DNA of 64,000 bases from CBDIHH01 sp965279095. Its GTDB lineage: Bacteria > Pseudomonadota > Alphaproteobacteria > Caulobacterales > Caulobacteraceae. This document shows positions 53,554-62,171 of the stretch, piece after piece. The first letter of the stretch is position 1, and each line of letters opens with the position of its first letter. The stretch is taken from NCBI GenBank assembly GCA_965279095.1, contig CBDIHH010000006.1:496001-560000 (forward strand), written 5' to 3'. Under the pieces are notes generated by a model. That model was not told the origin of the DNA. It saw only the letters and a list, made by a program, of their open reading frames with translations, and ran no database searches. Both the position numbers and the translations under genes were made by a program.

Positions 53554-54963
53554 ATGTTGCGCAGGACCTTCGTGGCGGCCTCGACCGCGGGCGTGACCGC
53601 CAGCCTCGCGCAGTCGGGAGACGCGTCGGCCGGCGGCGCGGGGCGCAGCCGGGCGCTGGCGCTGCCGCCCCTGGACGCCACGATCGGCCCGCGCATCATC
53701 CCGGCCAACCGCGAGCGGGTGGCGCAGGTGCTGGCGGCGCACGGGCTCGACGGCTTCGTCGCGGCGCGGCCGCACAACGTCTATTATTTCACCAACGCCG
53801 ACCCGGTGCTGACGGCCTTCAAGGCGGAATATTCGGCCTTCGCCGTGGTCTCGGCCCGCCCAGACGCCCCCTATGTCTACGTCGGCAGCAGCGGCAGCAC
53901 CTGGGAGCTGGGCCGCGACGGGCGGCAGAAGCCGGACGCGGTGGTGGTCTTCACCGGCGCCCGCAACTGGCAGGACTATGTCGGCGCGGGCCCCGAGCGG
54001 ATGCAGGTCGAGCCGGCCGCCTATCGCGGCGAGGTCAAGACGGCGGTGGCGACAGAGGCGTCTCTGACGCCGCAGGAACAGCGGTGGCGCACCGCCCAGG
54101 ACACCTATCCGGCGCAGGCCGCGCCCTCGGCCGCCTGGGCCGTCGTGCGGGCCCTGAAGGAGGCGGGGATCACCCGCGGGGTGATCGGCACGGACGACAT
54201 GCGGGTGGCCTATCTGCTCAGCAGCATCGGCTACGAGGCCGTCACCGTGATGGCCGCTGACAACGTCATGCGGCAGGTGCGCCAGGTGAAGACCGACCAT
54301 GAGGTGGCCCTGATCCGCATCGCCCAGGCCGCCACCCAGGCGGCGATCATGGCCTCGGCCCGGGCGCTGGAGGTGGGCATGACCTATGACGATTTCCGTC
54401 GCCAGTTCTTTACCGAGGCCCAGGCACGGGATTGCGAGCCCGGGTTCGTCCTGCTGGGGGTGACCCAGGGCATGTTGCCGGACCCGGTGGTGACGAAGGG
54501 TCGATGCTACATGATCGACAGCTCCGCCAGCTACCGCCACTACATGGGCGACTTCGCGCGCACGGTGACCATCGGCGAGCCGTCCAAGCTGGCGCTGCAG
54601 CGGTTCAAGGCGCAGCAGATCGGGCGCCAGGCGGCTATGGACATGATCCGCCCCGGCGTGATGCGCAGCCAGGTGGAACAGGTGGCGCGCAGCGAGATGA
54701 TCAAGGCGGGCATGCCCGAGGCCCTGGTGCCGGCGATCACCCTGCACTGCGTGGGGCTGGAGCACAGCGACGAGCCGAACCGGTTCGATTCGCCCTACGG
54801 CCCACGCCTGGACTATGCGCTGCAGCCCAACATGACCCTGACCCTGGACCTGCCTTTCATGGAGATCGGCTGGGGCGCCGGTCACAACGAGGACATGATC
54901 CGCATCACCGCCACGGGGCTAGAATTCCTGAACGACACGGGCGAGCCGCTGATCGTGGTCTAG
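53554..54963 (+). CDS. Secreted or anchored M24-family peptidase homologue
   Basis: A 469-residue M24 protein preceded by an Arg-Arg signal-like N terminus (MLRRTFVAASTAGVTASLAQ), so it may be exported, possibly by Tat. The N-terminal domain carries the NVYYFTNADPV segment and the M24 domain runs from about residue 240. Metal ligands: two Asp in MIDSSASYRHYMGDFART, His in LHCVGLEHSDEP, Glu in HNEDMIRIT; the V/L-x-x-E-P Glu is Asp in LTLDLPFME. This is the same substitution as in the cytoplasmic homologue at 37035. Substrate unknown. Confidence 0.8.
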   Translation: MLRRTFVAASTAGVTASLAQSGDASAGGAGRSRALALPPLDATIGPRIIPANRERVAQVLAAHGLDGFVAARPHNVYYFTNADPVLTAFKAEYSAFAVVSARPDAPYVYVGSSGSTWELGRDGRQKPDAVVVFTGARNWQDYVGAGPERMQVEPAAYRGEVKTAVATEASLTPQEQRWRTAQDTYPAQAAPSAAWAVVRALKEAGITRGVIGTDDMRVAYLLSSIGYEAVTVMAADNVMRQVRQVKTDHEVALIRIAQAATQAAIMASARALEVGMTYDDFRRQFFTEAQARDCEPGFVLLGVTQGMLPDPVVTKGRCYMIDSSASYRHYMGDFARTVTIGEPSKLALQRFKAQQIGRQAAMDMIRPGVMRSQVEQVARSEMIKAGMPEALVPAITLHCVGLEHSDEPNRFDSPYGPRLDYALQPNMTLTLDLPFMEIGWGAGHNEDMIRITATGLEFLNDTGEPLIVV

Positions 54964-55349
54964 GACGGTGAGGCCCGCAGGGTGATGTAGAGCTCGCGCT
55001 CCAGCAGCCACTGGCCGCGCGCCTGGCGCCAGGCGGCCAGGTAGACGCCGGCCATCTCCACTCCGCCGGTCCAGGTTCCCACCCAGCCCCCGGTCTCGGC
55101 GGCGCGACACCCGTCGGCGGCGATCTCCACCGTCTGGGTGGTGCGCACATAGGCGATGAAGGCGGGGTCGGCGAACTGGCCCGCGAAGGCCGCGACCACA
55201 GCCTCGGCGCCCTCGATCAGCCCGCCGTCGCCGGCGATCAGCACCATGTCGTCGGCCAGGTGCGGGCGCAGGCGCGCCGCGTCGTGGGCGGCGATCAGGC
55301 GGTTGGTGAGCTTGCGCTTGGCGCGGAGGGCGACGTCGGGGGCTGGCAT
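54960..55349 (-). CDS. SnoaL-like / DUF4440 (NTF2-fold) protein
   Basis: A 129-residue cone-shaped NTF2-fold protein: helices in NRLIAAHDAARLRPHLADDMVLI, then GLIEGAEAVVAAFAGQFADP, then a curved sheet ending in WLLERELYITLRA. The order of helices and strands is typical of DUF4440. It is convergent with the M24 gene (4-base overlap at 54960-54963). The start is MPAPDV (55349). No catalytic residues can be assigned. Confidence 0.75.
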   Translation of the reverse strand: MPAPDVALRAKRKLTNRLIAAHDAARLRPHLADDMVLIAGDGGLIEGAEAVVAAFAGQFADPAFIAYVRTTQTVEIAADGCRAAETGGWVGTWTGGVEMAGVYLAAWRQARGQWLLERELYITLRASPS

Positions 55350-55412
55350 GGCGCGGAGGGTGAGGCGGGACGGCCCCGGCGGCAAGCGCCGATGGGGCTG
55401 CCCCGCTCCCCC

Positions 55413-57101
55413 TTAGGCCGCGGCGCGGCCTTCCGCGCGCCGGACCGGGGTGGGACGGGCGCCGGGGTCGGCCTCCAGCTGGAAGCGGGAGACCAGGGCC
55501 GCCAATTGCGCCGCGTCGTTGGTGAGGTTCTGGCAGGCGGCGGTGGATTCCTCGACCATGGCCGCGTTCTGTTGCGTGGCCTGGTCCATCTGGTTGACCG
55601 CCAGATTGACCTCCTCCAGGGCCGTCGCCTGTTCGCGGGTCGAGGCGGTGATCTGGGACATGAGGCCGGTGATGTCATTGACGCTGGAGGCGATCGCCTC
55701 GAGGGCCACGCCGGTGCGGCCCACCAGGGTGACGCCGCTCTGCACCTGGCTGCGGCTGGTGGTGATCAGGGTCTTGATCTCCTTGGCGGCCTCGGCCGAG
55801 CGCTGGGCCAGGGCCCGAACCTCGGAGGCCACCACCGCGAAGCCGCGGCCGGCGTCTCCGGCCCGGGCCGCCTCGACGCCGGCGTTCAGGGCGAGGAGAT
55901 TGGTCTGGAAGGCGATCTCGTCGATCACCGCGATGGTGCGGCTGATCTGTTCGGAAGAGGTCTCGATATCGCCCATGGCGCCGACGGCGTCGGTGATGAT
56001 CGGGCGGCTGCGGTCCGCCTCGGCCTGGGTGCGCGCCATCACCGCCGAGGCCTCTTCGGCGCCCTTGGCGGCCAGGCGCACGGTGGCGGTGATCTGCTCC
56101 ACGGCGGCGGCGATTTCCTCGAGGGTCGCGGCCTGCTGTTCGGTGCGTTGCGAGAGGCTGCCGGCGGCCTGGCTGATCTCGGCGGTCTCGGAACGGATGG
56201 CGCCGGCGTTGACGTCGATGACGGTGAGATCGGCCTGTAGCGCGGCCATGGCGGAGTTGAAGTCACCCTGCAGCTTGGCGTAGCTGCCCGGGAAGACGCC
56301 GGGGATGCGGTAGGTCATCTCGCCCCGCGCCAGGGCGCTGAGGCCGGCGGCGGTCTCGTCGACGACGAGCGCCTGTTCGCGGGCGATGGCCTGGTCGCGC
56401 GCCAGGGCCTCGGCGGCCTGACGGTCGGCGGCGGCGCGGGACACATCGAGGGCGTTGGCGGCGTCATGCGCCTTCTCGGTGGCGGCCTCGGCCGTGGCGC
56501 GGGAGACATCCGCCCGGCTCGCGGCCTCAAGCGCCTGTTCGGCGGCGGAGTCCGCGGCGGCCTGGCTGACGGCGTTGGCGGCGAACATGGCCGTAACGCT
56601 GGCGGCGCTCCAGGCCAGGACGGCGGCCTCGACGATCAGGATGACGGCATGGAAGAGCACGCGGGCGAGGCTCGCCGAGCCCGGGAACACCAGGTCCGGC
56701 AGCACGAAGCTCAGCACTAGGTGATGGACGGCGACGGTGGCGGCGCCGCCCAGGATCGCGCGCCAGTCGCAATAGATGACCACCACCGCCAGGGCGGCGA
56801 AATAGGCCATGTGCATGTCGATCTGAAGGGGGGCGCCGGACAGGCCGGCGACCAGGGCGGAGACCTGCGCCATGAGCAGGATCGAGGTCAGCATCCTGCC
56901 GATGGGCCGCGATCCTAGGCCCAGCCATACGCCGGTCTGAACCAGGGCCAGAACCACCCCTGGCGCGACGCCGGAGATGAGTGAGGATCGCAGCATGATC
57001 GCCTCGGCCAGGCCGACGGCGGCCAGGGCCCAGCCCAGCACGATGATGGCGACGCCGCCGACGGCGCGTTGGTGCGCCAGATCACGGGACTGGAAGATCA
57101 T
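55413..57101 (-). CDS. Methyl-accepting chemotaxis protein with six-helix membrane sensor
   Basis: A 562-residue chemoreceptor. Residues about 12-200 form six hydrophobic helices with almost no periplasmic loops (AYFAALAVVVIYCDWR and AVHHLVLSFVLPD are typical of this membrane-sensor class). A HAMP-like stretch around ARGEMTYRIPG follows, then a long signalling coiled coil with the MCP hairpin tip IDEIAFQTNLLALNAGVEAARAGDAGRGFAVVA (in pieces). It lacks a separate periplasmic ligand domain. ATG 57101 overlaps the stop of the upstream secreted-protein gene (ATGA 57098-57101). Confidence 0.92.
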   Translation of the reverse strand: MIFQSRDLAHQRAVGGVAIIVLGWALAAVGLAEAIMLRSSLISGVAPGVVLALVQTGVWLGLGSRPIGRMLTSILLMAQVSALVAGLSGAPLQIDMHMAYFAALAVVVIYCDWRAILGGAATVAVHHLVLSFVLPDLVFPGSASLARVLFHAVILIVEAAVLAWSAASVTAMFAANAVSQAAADSAAEQALEAASRADVSRATAEAATEKAHDAANALDVSRAAADRQAAEALARDQAIAREQALVVDETAAGLSALARGEMTYRIPGVFPGSYAKLQGDFNSAMAALQADLTVIDVNAGAIRSETAEISQAAGSLSQRTEQQAATLEEIAAAVEQITATVRLAAKGAEEASAVMARTQAEADRSRPIITDAVGAMGDIETSSEQISRTIAVIDEIAFQTNLLALNAGVEAARAGDAGRGFAVVASEVRALAQRSAEAAKEIKTLITTSRSQVQSGVTLVGRTGVALEAIASSVNDITGLMSQITASTREQATALEEVNLAVNQMDQATQQNAAMVEESTAACQNLTNDAAQLAALVSRFQLEADPGARPTPVRRAEGRAAA

Positions 57102-57424
57102 GCGGTGCGCTCCGGGGGGCGGCCGCAGCCGGCCAGGGTGGGATCGAGAATCAGCCACGCGCCGGCGGCCGAGAGGGAGCGGGCCAGATCGCCGCCGCCA
57201 TAGACGGTGACGACGGTGGGCAGGCGGCCTTCCGCGGCGATGGCGCCGATGGGGCCGACGACCGCGCGCACCCGGCCCGCGCTCCACCAGGGCGGAAAGA
57301 CGGCCGCGACGGCGAAGGCCTGGGCGGGGCGGGCGGCCATAACCAGCGCCGGCGCGCTGGTCAGGAGCACAGCGGCGGCGCAAAGGGAGGCGCTCGCCAA
57401 GGAATGAATAGTTTTCGTGGTCAT
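57098..57424 (-). CDS. Small secreted protein coupled to the chemoreceptor gene
   Basis: A 108-residue protein with a Sec signal peptide (about residues 1-30, ending LVMAA or QAFAVA). The mature part is only about 75 residues: AVFPPWWSAGRVRAVVGPIG, then VVTVYGGGDLARSL and a C-terminal CGRPPERTA. I recognise no family. Its stop overlaps the chemoreceptor start by ATGA, so the two proteins are made together. It might be a periplasmic partner that gives the receptor ligand specificity (inference). Confidence 0.7.
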   Translation of the reverse strand: MTTKTIHSLASASLCAAAVLLTSAPALVMAARPAQAFAVAAVFPPWWSAGRVRAVVGPIGAIAAEGRLPTVVTVYGGGDLARSLSAAGAWLILDPTLAGCGRPPERTA

Positions 57425-57599
57425 GGCCGCGCTGTTTTTCCCAACTGCCGAAGACTAGTGTTGGGCGAAGAAAGATACCGTTAAAGTTGATGCGCGGATC
57501 ATCTATGTAGTATTACCTATGCAACTCGGCGGGGTCGCATCATGGCCTGCGTCGGCGGACGATCCATGGCGGGGCGGCGGCGCCAGGAAAGGGGCGCGG

Positions 57600-57627
57600 T
57601 TGCTCCGGCCGCGCCGCACGCTAGGAT
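57600..57627 (+). promoter_or_regulatory. Caulobacter-type promoter before the 57660 gene
   Basis: TTGCTCC (57600-57606), a 13-base spacer and GCTAGGAT (57620-57627) fit the housekeeping pattern TTGACGS-N10-14-GCTANAWC. A start point near 57634 would leave a short leader before GTG 57660. Confidence 0.5.
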
Positions 57628-57659
57628 GCCGGCGTCGCACAGCAGACGTCGGGGATATC

Positions 57660-58025
57660 GTGAGCGCCGCCAGAACCACCAACACCCGTATCCTCAACCG
57701 CCGCCGGCCGGTGCCGCATGACAATGCCGAGACGGCGCGGTTGCTGGCGATGGTCTCCGCCCTGACGTCGGAGCTGGCGGTGGTGCGCGAGCGACTGGAC
57801 ACCCACGAGCGGCTGGCGGCCCTGGGTCAGCCGGTGACGGCGCAGGCGGTGGAGGCGTTCGTGCCCACCCCCGGCGATGTCGGCGACCGGGATGCGATGC
57901 GCAATCGCCTGATCGGCGTGGTCTTCCGTCCCCTGGTGGACGACGCGGCGCGCGAGGCCCGGGAGACCGCCCAGCGGCTGAAGCGCGAGCAGGCCCCGGC
58001 CGGGGCTACCGCCGGCCCGAGGTGA
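57660..58025 (+). CDS. Hypothetical coiled-coil protein
   Basis: A 121-residue soluble protein starting at GTG 57660 (VSAARTTNTRILNRRRP) with GGGGAT before it. A helix with heptad pattern (TARLLAMVSALTSELAVVRERLDTHERLAALG in pieces) is followed by a second helical segment and a charged tail. No family recognised. The last 20 bases overlap the 3' end of the convergent methyltransferase gene. Confidence 0.65.
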   Translation: MSAARTTNTRILNRRRPVPHDNAETARLLAMVSALTSELAVVRERLDTHERLAALGQPVTAQAVEAFVPTPGDVGDRDAMRNRLIGVVFRPLVDDAAREARETAQRLKREQAPAGATAGPR

Positions 58026-59118
58026 AATAGGCGCCGAAGACGGTCTTCTTGTCGACGAAGACCGGCTCGCCGGGCTTGGCGTCCAGGCGGCGCCAGCCGA
58101 TCTGGATGTCATGGAAGCCCTCGGCCTCGTACAGGGCCCGATAGTCGGCGGTGATGGCGACCCGGTAGGAGGTCTCGTTGTTGAAGCCGGACTCCCACTC
58201 GGAGATCAGCTTGCCGAGGATGTCGTCGTCGAAATAGCGGTGGGGGATCTCGCTGTGGATGGCGACGCCGCCGGGGCGCAGGAGGCGGCGGCTTTCCTTG
58301 ATGAAGTTGGGGATCGCCGCGGCGGAGCTCTCGTGCATCAGGCCGCTGGAGACCACCAGGTCGAACGAGCCGTCGGCGAAGTCAGTGTGCTCGCCGCTCT
58401 GCTGTGAATAGTGGACCGCCACCCCCATGTTCTCGGCTCGGGCGTGGGCGTAGCGCAGGAGCGAAGCGCCGGGGTCGACCCCGTGGACCTCGGCGTCGGG
58501 GAAGGCGCGCTTGAACTCGGGGGCGGCGCGGCCGCAGCCGCAGCCCATCTCCAGGATCCGCAGGGGCTTCAGGTCCGGATAGAATTCGGCCAGGTGTTCG
58601 GCGGCGGCGGAGCGGGAATAGACCGGCTTGTTGGCCGTGTAGACGGCGGGTTGGTAGATGATCCCGCCCGATTCCATCAGCGCGCCCTGGCGCACCCCGC
58701 CCTCGTCGGCGAGGAAGCCGCCCGGCATCAGGTGGCAGTCGGCGTAGGTAAGGTAGCCGGGCTCGCGGAAGTTGGGGTCCAGGCGCAAGGAGCCGATCGG
58801 CTCGGCGATATGGGCGCGGGCCGACAGGTCGGCCTCCTGCCGGTCGACATAGCGGGACTGCACGTCCCACATCATCTCCTGCTGGATGCGGCGCATGTTC
58901 AGCCAGGCGCGGTAGACGTCGTGCTCCAGCATCCGCTCCATGATCGATTCCACCGCCTCGAAGCTGTCGGCCGGGCCGCCGTCGGCGTCCTCATAGGCCT
59001 GGCCGAGGGCGCCGATTCCCGGGTTGAAGGCGCGGTTGATGAAGAACTTCAGGTCGCGGGTGAAGTTCTGTTCCGCCCGCTCGTCATGGCGGGGGGCGGC
59101 GAGCATGGGATGGGTCAT
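58006..59118 (-). CDS. Class I SAM-dependent methyltransferase
   Basis: A 370-residue methyltransferase with a long N-terminal helical region (residues 1-185) and a SAM-binding core: LRILEMGCGCGRAAPEF (motif I), EVHGVDPGASLLRYA (acidic loop), DFADGSFDLVVSSGLMHE and LRPGGVAIHSE. It lies 39 bases downstream of the ferritin-like gene on the same strand. The acceptor is unknown; the N-terminal extension is unusual and may recognise a particular substrate. Its last 20 bases overlap the convergent gene at 57660. Confidence 0.9.
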   Translation of the reverse strand: MTHPMLAAPRHDERAEQNFTRDLKFFINRAFNPGIGALGQAYEDADGGPADSFEAVESIMERMLEHDVYRAWLNMRRIQQEMMWDVQSRYVDRQEADLSARAHIAEPIGSLRLDPNFREPGYLTYADCHLMPGGFLADEGGVRQGALMESGGIIYQPAVYTANKPVYSRSAAAEHLAEFYPDLKPLRILEMGCGCGRAAPEFKRAFPDAEVHGVDPGASLLRYAHARAENMGVAVHYSQQSGEHTDFADGSFDLVVSSGLMHESSAAAIPNFIKESRRLLRPGGVAIHSEIPHRYFDDDILGKLISEWESGFNNETSYRVAITADYRALYEAEGFHDIQIGWRRLDAKPGEPVFVDKKTVFGAYFTSGRR

Positions 59119-59157
59119 CGGGGCGCCTCGTATATCGGTGCGCCGAGGCTAGCACGG

Positions 59158-60417
59158 TCAAGGCGAAGGGGCGAGATCGTCCCCCGACGCGTCCGTCTGC
59201 CGAAGCACGTCCACGGCCTTGCCGATGCGGCGGGCAAGCTTCTCCCGGACATCGCCGCTGAGGCGGGGGGCGAGGGCCACGGCCGCCGCCTCCAGTTCCT
59301 GCGCCCGCTCCAGGAAGATCGCCCGGCGGGCGACGCCGACCGGGCGGAAGCCGAGATTGCGGGGCACGGCGAAGGTCAGCCCGGCGTTGACCCCCGGGTG
59401 GTCGGGACTGGCGGGGAGGCGGGCCAGGGCGGTGGCGGCGGCGGCGCAGCCTTCCATCAGCTCCACCGAAACGGCCATCAGCCGCGTCTGGTCGGCGGGA
59501 TCGTCGCAGGCGAAGGTCTGGCTGAGCAGCTGCAGCATGAAGCCGTAGAGGGCGTTGCCCAGGTCGACCAGGCTGGCGGCGGGCTCGGCGGTGATCCATA
59601 CCCGCTCCAACCCCTCCAGAGGCTTGCGCATGACGGGATCGTGGGCGGCGGGCCAGGCGGGCTCGAAGCCGGGATCCTCGGCGGCCAGGGCCCGCCAGGC
59701 CTCGCGGATGGCGCAGAAGCGGTCGTAGTGGCTCTCCACGCCCGATGAGGCGGCGGCAGAGCCCTCGCCCTCCTCCTTGATCCAGTCGATCACCGACAGG
59801 GCGCCCTGAAGGTCGGTGATGCGGCGAACGTGGGGCAGAAGGGCGACCGCCTCGTCGAGCTGGCGGGCGCCGAGCGGGTCGAACAGCCGCGCCTCGCCAT
59901 GGCGCCGGGCCAGATGGCGCAGGCCGTCGGCGATGGACTCATAGAGGGCGCCGACCGTGGGGTAGTCAGCGGCGGACGGGGTCAGGGCGCCGCGGCGCAC
60001 CGGCCGCTCCACGTCGGGACCGTCGAAGCCGGGGGCGTCCTCGACCTCCACATGGTCGGCGCGCTCGAGAAAGATGAAGTGGTCCAGGGTCTGCGCGCTG
60101 AACGGGGTCAGGCGGACCATGATGCCGGCCGGGTGATAGCCGGGCGCGAGGGGGAAATTGGCGCGGTCGAAGTGGGGCGCGCCTCCGACGGCGATCAGCA
60201 GGTTGTTGACCGTGGCCAAGTGCGCCATTTCCTGCAGGGCGACCTGGACGATGGTCTTGCGCCAGCCGTCCACCGCCTCGGCCTGAGCCGGGGTCAGGCC
60301 GTCGTCCCCAGGGCGTTTGAGGCTGAACGCGGCGTAGAGGTAGGAGCACAGCAGGTTGTGCTCGATCTGCGCCGCTTCGGTGAGGACGTGGATCAGGTGC
60401 TCGCGGGTCTCGATCAT
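59158..60417 (-). CDS. Ferritin-like (VioB/RebD-type domain) protein
   Basis: A 419-residue protein starting MIETREHLIHVLTEAAQIEHNLL, whose N-terminal helical domain matches the ferritin-like domain of VioB/RebD/StaD (iminophenyl-pyruvate dimer synthases). E19-H20, then E63-M-A-H66 in ALQEMAHLATVNNLL give a di-metal E/ExxH pattern, followed by GGAPHFDRANFPLAPG. Standalone proteins of this family are short compared with VioB (about 1000 residues) and their reactions are mostly unknown. It lies between a nitroreductase and a methyltransferase on one strand. ATG 60417 preferred; ATG 60483 is in frame. Confidence 0.85.
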   Translation of the reverse strand: MIETREHLIHVLTEAAQIEHNLLCSYLYAAFSLKRPGDDGLTPAQAEAVDGWRKTIVQVALQEMAHLATVNNLLIAVGGAPHFDRANFPLAPGYHPAGIMVRLTPFSAQTLDHFIFLERADHVEVEDAPGFDGPDVERPVRRGALTPSAADYPTVGALYESIADGLRHLARRHGEARLFDPLGARQLDEAVALLPHVRRITDLQGALSVIDWIKEEGEGSAAASSGVESHYDRFCAIREAWRALAAEDPGFEPAWPAAHDPVMRKPLEGLERVWITAEPAASLVDLGNALYGFMLQLLSQTFACDDPADQTRLMAVSVELMEGCAAAATALARLPASPDHPGVNAGLTFAVPRNLGFRPVGVARRAIFLERAQELEAAAVALAPRLSGDVREKLARRIGKAVDVLRQTDASGDDLAPSP

Positions 60418-60467
60418 CCGGCGGTAACCGCCCCCGCGCCGGACCGTTCCCTCAGGCCGTGACCTTC

Positions 60468-61094
60468 CTAGACGGCCTTCCATTCGGAGGTGATGGCGCG
60501 CACGTCCGGGCGGACCCGTTCCAGGGACGCCTCGGTGGGGGTGCCGATCAGCACCACGCCGGCCACCTTCTCGCCGGGCGCCAGGCCGATCACGGTGCGG
60601 GCGCGCTCGTCATAGGAATACCAGTCGGTGATCCAGTTGACCCCGTAGCCCATGGCGGTGGCGGCGATGCACAGGTTCTCGCAGACGGCGCCGGCCGACA
60701 GGACCTGCTCCCATTCGCGGATCTTGGCGGGGACGGGGCGGGACACCACGAAGATCGCCAGGGGCGGGTCGCGCAGCTTGAACAGGACCTTGGCGGCCTT
60801 GTCGGGGTCGTCCTGCTCGGCGGCGAGGGGCGCCAGGCGGCGGGCCAGCTCGGCCTTGGCTTCGCCGCGGGCGAGGATGAAGCGCCACGGGAACAGCTTG
60901 CCGTGGTCGGGCGCGCGGGCGGCCAGGCGCAGCAGGGTGTCGAGGTCTTCCCCCTCGGGGGCGGGGGCGGCCAGGTGCTGCGGCGACGACGACCGGCGCA
61001 GGGCCAGGAGGGCCAGGGTCTGGGGCGACGGCGCGGCGGTCGGAACCGGCTGGCCGAAGGCGGGGGCCCGGGGAACATCGAACGGCATGGCCAC
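60468..61094 (-). CDS. Nitroreductase family protein
   Basis: A 208-residue flavoprotein of the nitroreductase superfamily (YdjA-like subgroup): RRSSSPQHLAAP near the N terminus (FMN phosphate contacts), LRLAARAPDHGKLFPWRFIL, AGAVCENLCIAATAMGYGVNWITDW, and GTPTEAS at the end. It should bind FMN and use NAD(P)H to reduce nitro, quinone or imine-like groups, or serve a specialised dehydrogenation. It is first in the minus-strand run with the ferritin-like and methyltransferase genes (50-base gap to the former). Confidence 0.9.
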   Translation of the reverse strand: MAMPFDVPRAPAFGQPVPTAAPSPQTLALLALRRSSSPQHLAAPAPEGEDLDTLLRLAARAPDHGKLFPWRFILARGEAKAELARRLAPLAAEQDDPDKAAKVLFKLRDPPLAIFVVSRPVPAKIREWEQVLSAGAVCENLCIAATAMGYGVNWITDWYSYDERARTVIGLAPGEKVAGVVLIGTPTEASLERVRPDVRAITSEWKAV

Positions 61095-61110
61095 TCCTGC
61101 GCTTCACGCG

Positions 61111-61134
61111 TTGACAACCCACGCCTGCTAGCCT
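61111..61134 (+). promoter_or_regulatory. Candidate cysE promoter
   Basis: TTGACA (61111-61116), a 10-base spacer and GCTAGCCT (61127-61134) fit the Caulobacter housekeeping pattern. It lies 130 bases before the cysE start, in the gap between divergent genes. Confidence 0.4.
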
Positions 61135-61266
61135 GACGCCGCCTCGGGCGCCAGCGTATCTGGCCTTGGGGCGGACGGCGCCCCATATGGTGTGTGGGAC
61201 CCGGGCGTCGGCGTGGCGGTCGGCCTGTGCTATGCTTGCGAACGGCAACGACGAGAGGCCCGGCCC

Positions 61267-62103
61267 ATGAGCCAGACGCATCGCCTAGAAGTGGTCGACC
61301 CCGCCGTCCCGCCGCCGGTCTGGGCCGCCCTGCGCAACCAGGCCCAGGCGGCCGCCCAGGCGGAACCCGCCCTGGCCAGCCTGCTCAATGCGGTGATCCT
61401 GTCCCACGACAGCCTCACTGACGCCATGTCCTACCAGCTGGCGCGCAAGCTCGGCGACCAGGAGCTGCGGGCCATGAGCGCCCGGGAATTCTGCGACGAG
61501 GCCTACGCCACCGAGCCGGACCTGGCCCGCCGGATCGAGGCCGACCTGCAGGCGGTGTTCGAGCGCGACCCGGCCTGCAAGAGCTATGTGCAGCCGTTCC
61601 TGTTCTTCAAGGGCTTCCAGGCCCTGCAGACCTATCGCGTGGCCAACTGGCTGTGGCGCCAGGGGCGCGACACCCTGGCCTTCTACCTGCAGAGCCGCAT
61701 GTCCGAGGTGTTCCAGGTGGACATCCACCCCGCGGCCACCATCGGCTCGGGGGTGTTCCTCGACCACGGCACCGGCGTGGTCATCGGCGAGACGGCGGTG
61801 GTGGGCGACGATGTCTCGCTGCTGCACGGGGTGACCCTTGGCGGCACCGGGGCCGAGCGTGGCGACCGCCACCCCAAGATCGGCAAGGGCGTGCTGCTGG
61901 GGGCCGGGGCCAAGGTGCTGGGCAATATCGAGATCGGCGAATACGCCAAGATCGCCTCGGGCTCGGTGGTCCTGAAGCCCGTGCCCGCGCACTGCACCGC
62001 CGCCGGGGTGCCGGCGCGCCTGGTGAACTGCCCCACCTGCACCGAGCCGGCGCGGACGATGGACCACACCCTGGCGGACATGGTCTACGACTACGTCATC
62101 TAA
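61267..62103 (+). CDS. cysE: Serine O-acetyltransferase
   Basis: Acetylates serine with acetyl-CoA in the first step of cysteine synthesis. The 278-residue protein has the helical N-terminal domain (residues 15-150) with YVQPFLFFKGFQALQTYRVA and a left-handed beta-helix of hexapeptide repeats (DIHPAATIGSGVFLDHGTGVVIGE in pieces). Catalytic His and Asp are in VFLDHGTG and SLLHGVTLGG. ATG 61267 is chosen as it gives the family-typical start. DUF3126 follows, a frequent alphaproteobacterial neighbour. Confidence 0.96.
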   Translation: MSQTHRLEVVDPAVPPPVWAALRNQAQAAAQAEPALASLLNAVILSHDSLTDAMSYQLARKLGDQELRAMSAREFCDEAYATEPDLARRIEADLQAVFERDPACKSYVQPFLFFKGFQALQTYRVANWLWRQGRDTLAFYLQSRMSEVFQVDIHPAATIGSGVFLDHGTGVVIGETAVVGDDVSLLHGVTLGGTGAERGDRHPKIGKGVLLGAGAKVLGNIEIGEYAKIASGSVVLKPVPAHCTAAGVPARLVNCPTCTEPARTMDHTLADMVYDYVI

Positions 62104-62116
62104 TGCAGGTTTGGGC

Positions 62117-62144
62117 TTGCCCAGCCGCGCCACGCGGCTAGGGT
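62117..62144 (+). promoter_or_regulatory. Promoter of the DUF3126 gene
   Basis: TTGCCCA (62117-62123), a 13-base spacer and GCTAGGGT (62137-62144) match the Caulobacter housekeeping form well and lie 28 bases before the start codon. Confidence 0.5.
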
Positions 62145-62171
62145 CCGCCCCGACCGCCGTTCGCGCGACCT

